A program made the position numbers and the translations under genes. A stretch of DNA of 64,000 nt. Origin: Megalonaias nervosa (Eukaryota > Mollusca > Bivalvia > Unionida > Unionidae). A model generated the notes under the pieces. It had not been told where the DNA came from. It searched no databases and saw nothing but the letters and a program-made list of their open reading frames with translations. The stretch covers positions 1 to 64,000 of the forward strand of contig JAECUM010033253.1 in the NCBI GenBank assembly GCA_016617855.1. Direction: 5' to 3'. Below are positions 60,661 to 64,000 of this stretch, in pieces. Each line of letters starts with the position of its first letter. The stretch's first letter is position 1.

Positions 60661-61615
60661 ATGATTGGTGAAGCTCACTCAGCTAGACTAGCTCGAGAGT
60701 GATTAGAGGCAATTAAGAAATATATACCTGTCCGTGATTCTGTCAGACAAAAATTACAAGCGCGTCAGGAGTCTCAGGTGGAATTTGCAGAAGGTGCAGA
60801 ACAATTATTTAAACCAAAAAATTGTCGAACCAACAAAACAAATTATTAAAGCAACTGAGGAAACACAGAAAGCTCTTGAAACATTTTCCGGCCATATTGC
60901 TGGCCGCATTCAAGCAGCTCAACCACCACCCATGCAACCTCCTCAACCACCACCTGAAGAATTGCCACAACCTCTGCCAAAAATTAAAACTAGCATCACA
61001 GATAAATTAACGGCAAAAGGTATTGCCGATATTAAGAATTCAGACAGTATACTTGATATTGCCGCGTATGGATATCATATGAGAGATATGTATGTAAAAC
61101 CCGAATATGTTAAAACTATGAGATTTGCCGATTGAATTAATCATGTATTTTGCATCTATAAAGGTATTTCGCAGATCAGATCTGAGGAAGATATTGTTGA
61201 TTTTAATTATTTTTCCAATGCTGTAAATGCCGTGTTAAACACAAAACACAATTAAGAAAACAAAAAGAAGAACAAATGAAACAGCAACTTGAAAAAGCAA
61301 AAGCAGAAAGGAAATTAAAATTAAGTTAGGAAAAAACAGTGGAAACAACAGGTGAGAAAGAAGAATTGCAGGATACCCCGGGTGCTACTGGAAGTGGTAT
61401 TGGTATAGGTACCAGGGGAAGCGGTCTTATTACTCCATGTCCCAATAACGTCCTTGCCGATGTTGATCGATTAGAAATTCTGATTGGCGGAAAACGAACT
61501 GGTAATAATTCTCCAGAAATCATTAATGAAGCAGCTGCTATCTGTCAACGATTATTTACAGGCGGTATCATAGACCCTAACGTGTATCGGTGCCTCATTA
61601 ATGAAATGATTATTT
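60661..61615 (+). pseudogene. P7 module-opening protein
   Basis: The ATG at 60,661 (MIGEAHSARLARE) is followed after 13 codons by TGA where P4 has CGA. Coding then moves to frame 60,734-61,135, with IVEPTKQIIKATEETQKALE, a proline-rich centre (PPPMQPPQPPPEELPQP) and KTSITDKLTAKGIADIKN. The end is in frame 61,339-61,665: GSGLITPCPNNVLADVDRLE, ICQRLFTGGIIDPNVYRCLI. A TAA-laden gap lies near 61,140-61,330. Closest to the P2 gene in its proline-rich part. Confidence 0.5.
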
Positions 61616-61684
61616 CAGTGATTAAACAGTTAGATATAATTACTATAATAAGATATTATACATAATGCTCAACGTGGGCCAACC

Positions 61685-62099
61685 ATGATTAGGGTGATAA
61701 ATTCGCGATTACCTATATATAAAACATTCTACGGAGATGGACTCGGTGATGTTGTTCAGGGTTTATTTAGAAGGATAGCTCCGAAGGCAATACCGATTGT
61801 AAAGCAACTGGGAATGAAAGTTATTGACGTTGTTCGTGATAAAGGTATTGGTGCTGCTGGTGATGTTGCCGGTAAAGCATTCTCAGCAATCAAGGATAGA
61901 CTAGCACGATTAATACGACGAAAAGCTCAGCAAGTAAAATTACCCAGCACTGAAGTGATGCCTGCAAACGTTAGTAAAATAATAAATCAAGCCGCAAATC
62001 AAAAATTAGCAGCAATGACCTCGCCATTGGCTGGTGAAAAAGAAAACAAATATAACCGCTAGTCTGATAGCAGGAAGTGGTTTTCGTGTTAGACGATAA
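61685..62099 (+). pseudogene. P7 pVI-like protein, late frameshift
   Basis: The best-preserved P2/P4-type copy: MIRVINSRLPIYKTFYGDGL, GDVVQGLFRRIAPKAIPIVK, VIDVVRDKGIGAAGDVAGKA and VSKIINQAANQKLAA are in one frame from 61,685. A shift in an A-run near 62,040 gives a premature stop at 62,060; the other frame keeps the basic GSGFRVRR ending at 62,099. Fourteen bases later the MCP starts. Confidence 0.55.
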
Positions 62100-62113
62100 C
62101 AAATATAATAAGG

Positions 62114-63490
62114 ATGTTTAAACGCATACCTGATCCCGCATTTGACATGGACGCACCAGTTCTCAAAGATGAATTGGTACGTGATTATCAGTATTATTCT
62201 TATGATGCACGACAGCTAAATAAGCGTGGACGAATTGAGCTGCAAGTTCAAGATACAAGCAGATATTTCTTGCCCGCTGAGGCATTTATTGAAGTAGAAG
62301 GTGAAATTTTTTAAACAGATAATACTGAATACGGAGCTGATTTTAGCGTTGGTTTTGTTAATAATGGCATCATGGCGTTGTTTGACAGTGCTACGTATAT
62401 CATTGACGGAAGACCTATTGAATCGATACAAAAGCACGTCGACGTTGCCACGACAATACTTGGTCTTGCAAGATACAGCGATGATTACTCGAGGTCAGCT
62501 GGTCCGTCAATGATGTTTACCAAGGACACTTCTGACCACCCTGAATACAGGCAGTTTGAAATAGGACGGCCAAGAAACCATGCTAGAAATGCCGATGCGG
62601 ATGTAGAAAATATGATTATTAATGTCTATGTAGATTATAATTTAGGATTTAGAGAACGTCGATCTATGCTGAAAGATGGAAACTGAAGATTTTCATGTGT
62701 GATTCCACTGTCACACATCTTTGGATTTTGCAGAAATGTCAGAAAGGTTATTTTCGGAGCCAAGCACACGGTTGTACTCGTACGAAAGGCTACAGATGAT
62801 GATGCAATATGGCGATCTGCTCGTGATGCAGGTAAAGTAATACTAACAAAACTTTCATTGTGGATGTCAGTAATGACTCCAACAATATCTGAAGAGGAAC
62901 GCTTGCTTTCTTTCATGAATCAAGGCGGTAAATCGATGTTATCCTGGTTGACGATGACCACAGATAGTGTTCAAAGTACAATTAATGGTTTATTCACATG
63001 GCAGATAGCATTACAGCAAGGTGTCTCTGCACCGCGACATATGTTTATTGCGCTCCAAGATACCACACGAATAAATTCACAAACACATAGCATAATGATA
63101 TTCGACAAACTCGGTGTTTCTGAGGTTTCTTTAAGGATAAATGGACATCAAGAACCATCCGAGGATATATTATTAAATTTTGATCAAAATCATGAAGCAC
63201 GTGCATATCATCGTTTAATGTCATTTATGGGACGTGATCAAAATGTTGATTCTGGTTTATAAATATCACAGCTAGATTTTACAACGCTGTATCCGACCTA
63301 TTATTGTTCACTGGAACACTTGGATTTATTTAGGCAATCTGTCGTTGATATACACTTTCGAGCTCGTGTGACAAGAGGAGCTATTGCTAATTATAACGCA
63401 ATTGTTGTTATACTCAGCGATAAGACAATGTTACTTGAAGGTGTTGGTGGACGAATGAGAGTCATTGACGCGCCAGTAGAAAACATGTAA
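62114..63490 (+). pseudogene. P7 major capsid protein, one frame with three stops
   Basis: From ATG 62,114 (FKRIPDPAFDMDAPVLKDE) to the TAA at 63,488 the reading frame is never shifted, 458 codons. Three codons are stops: TAA 62,312, TGA 62,684 and TAA 63,260. P4 has sense codons at each place (for example CAA at the third). Blocks: VGFVNNGIMALFDSATYI, DDYSRSAGPSMMFTKD, IPLSHIFGFCRNVRKV, KLSLWMSVMTPTIS, EVSLRINGHQEPSEDI. All secondary-structure blocks are in place, so this copy died recently and by point mutation only. Confidence 0.8.
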
Positions 63491-63513
63491 TTAGATCATG
63501 AATAAAATTATAA

Positions 63514-63964
63514 ATGTCATATCATCATGTTAGTGTCAGTCTGACTCCTGGTCAGATTAAAAAACTACAATCAATATGAAAGGAAAACTGGGGAGTAAAA
63601 ATATCGCTGAAGCGAGAACAAATCACAGGTGATCCGAATAAACTATCGCTGACAGAACGCCAGCTCAAGCACTTCAATACGGCTAAACAATCAAAGAAAG
63701 GTATACGCGTAAATCTTTCTGCGGGTGCCATCAAAGACATCGCTAAGACGGGTGGCATATTTCCACTTCTTGCAGCTATTCCAGGAATAATATCCGCTGC
63801 AGCCCCAGCTGTTGCAAAAGCAGCTCCGTTAGGTGCAGTTGGAACAGCTGCTGGAATGGCATTAAAGAAAGCAACAGGAAAAGAAATCAAAAAAAAAAGG
63901 TAAGGGTCTGAGACTTCCAGGAACTCGGTACAGGAGCGGATTAAGAATTCCAGGGACTCGTTGA
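63514..63964 (+). pseudogene. P7 pX-like basic core protein
   Basis: The ATG at 63,514 gives MSYHHVSVSLTPGQIKKLQS and a TGA after 22 codons. Other frames continue with KLSLTERQLKHFNTAKQSKK, AKTGGIFPLLAAIPGIISAA and AVGTAAGMALKKATGK. The end has GLRLPGTRYRSGLRIPGTR with a stop at 63,962, two copies of the GLR(L/I)PGT motif. Neighbours: MCP before, protease after. Confidence 0.55.
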
Positions 63965-64000
63965 TTTTCCCGTTGTCTAATTTTGATTTACTCGATGCTG
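63965..64000 (+). pseudogene. P7 protease start, cut by window end
   Basis: The last bases read PLSNFDLLDA, the constant opening of the maturation protease in P2, P4 and P5. No ATG is seen; P2 has one at this place. The rest lies outside the window, so intactness cannot be judged. Confidence 0.5.

Noticed and set aside
62114..63490. Stop-codon reassignment in the P7 capsid
   Set aside because: TAA and TGA serve as normal ends of many genes in all elements here, including intact P5 genes.

Overview
The window looks like a piece of an animal chromosome, most likely a mollusc. It is made almost entirely of Polinton/Maverick-type elements (adintovirus-like, endogenised DNA virus-like transposons). 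Host assignment rests on three tRNA-derived SINEs, each with its own target-site duplication; one family, with a GACTGGGTGGGACATCATG-type core, is a type I associate with molluscs. I see no host cellular gene, rRNA gene, functional tRNA or CRISPR array.

I count seven elements or remnants, named P1 to P7 from left to right. P1 (1-7.8 kb, + strand) is a decayed canonical Polinton: packaging ATPase end, small basic proteins, chromodomain integrase, membrane protein, minor capsid, pVI-like protein, a doubly truncated major capsid, and protease. Then come 2.6 kb of minisatellites and weak ORFs. P2 (about 10.4-21.9 kb, inverted) and P4 (29.1-42.4 kb) share one gene order: opening gene, pVI-like, MCP, pX-like, protease, fibre, membrane protein (minor capsid next, in P4 only), then opposite-strand NUMOD-HNH and zinc-ribbon genes, then a large replication gene. 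P3 (23.3-29.1 kb) is a badly decayed virion module cut off where P4 begins. P5 (42,429-58,051, 15.6 kb) is nearly intact and bounded by terminal inverted repeats beginning AGTAGTA. It carries a conventional family B DNA polymerase, a PLA2-like/integrase gene, a full virion module, and fibre and membrane genes. P6 (58.05-60.35 kb) is a pX/protease/fibre/integrase remnant. P7 (60.35 kb to the window end) is another P4-like element truncated by the window edge.

The most interesting system is the P2/P4 lineage. Its virion genes are homologous to those of P5, but its replication gene is different: a divergent family B polymerase palm, an SF1 helicase and a C-terminal HNH-like zinc domain in one gene, with no recognisable RVE integrase or separate polymerase. 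The same capsid module therefore appears with two unrelated replication modules side by side. In P5 both terminal repeats contain an inward TATA box followed by a 44-nt block (43/44 identical) that ends in a consensus splice donor, suggesting a promoter plus leader exon at each end. P4 and P7 both start with an inverted repeat whose two arms have changed together.

Most genes in P1-P3, P6 and P7 are clear pseudogenes. P4 is damaged but readable. In P5 the five reading-frame breaks are single-base shifts and four lie in A/T homopolymers, so either very recent decay or sequencing error is possible. Functions are inferred from motifs visible in the translations and from gene order; no database search was run.
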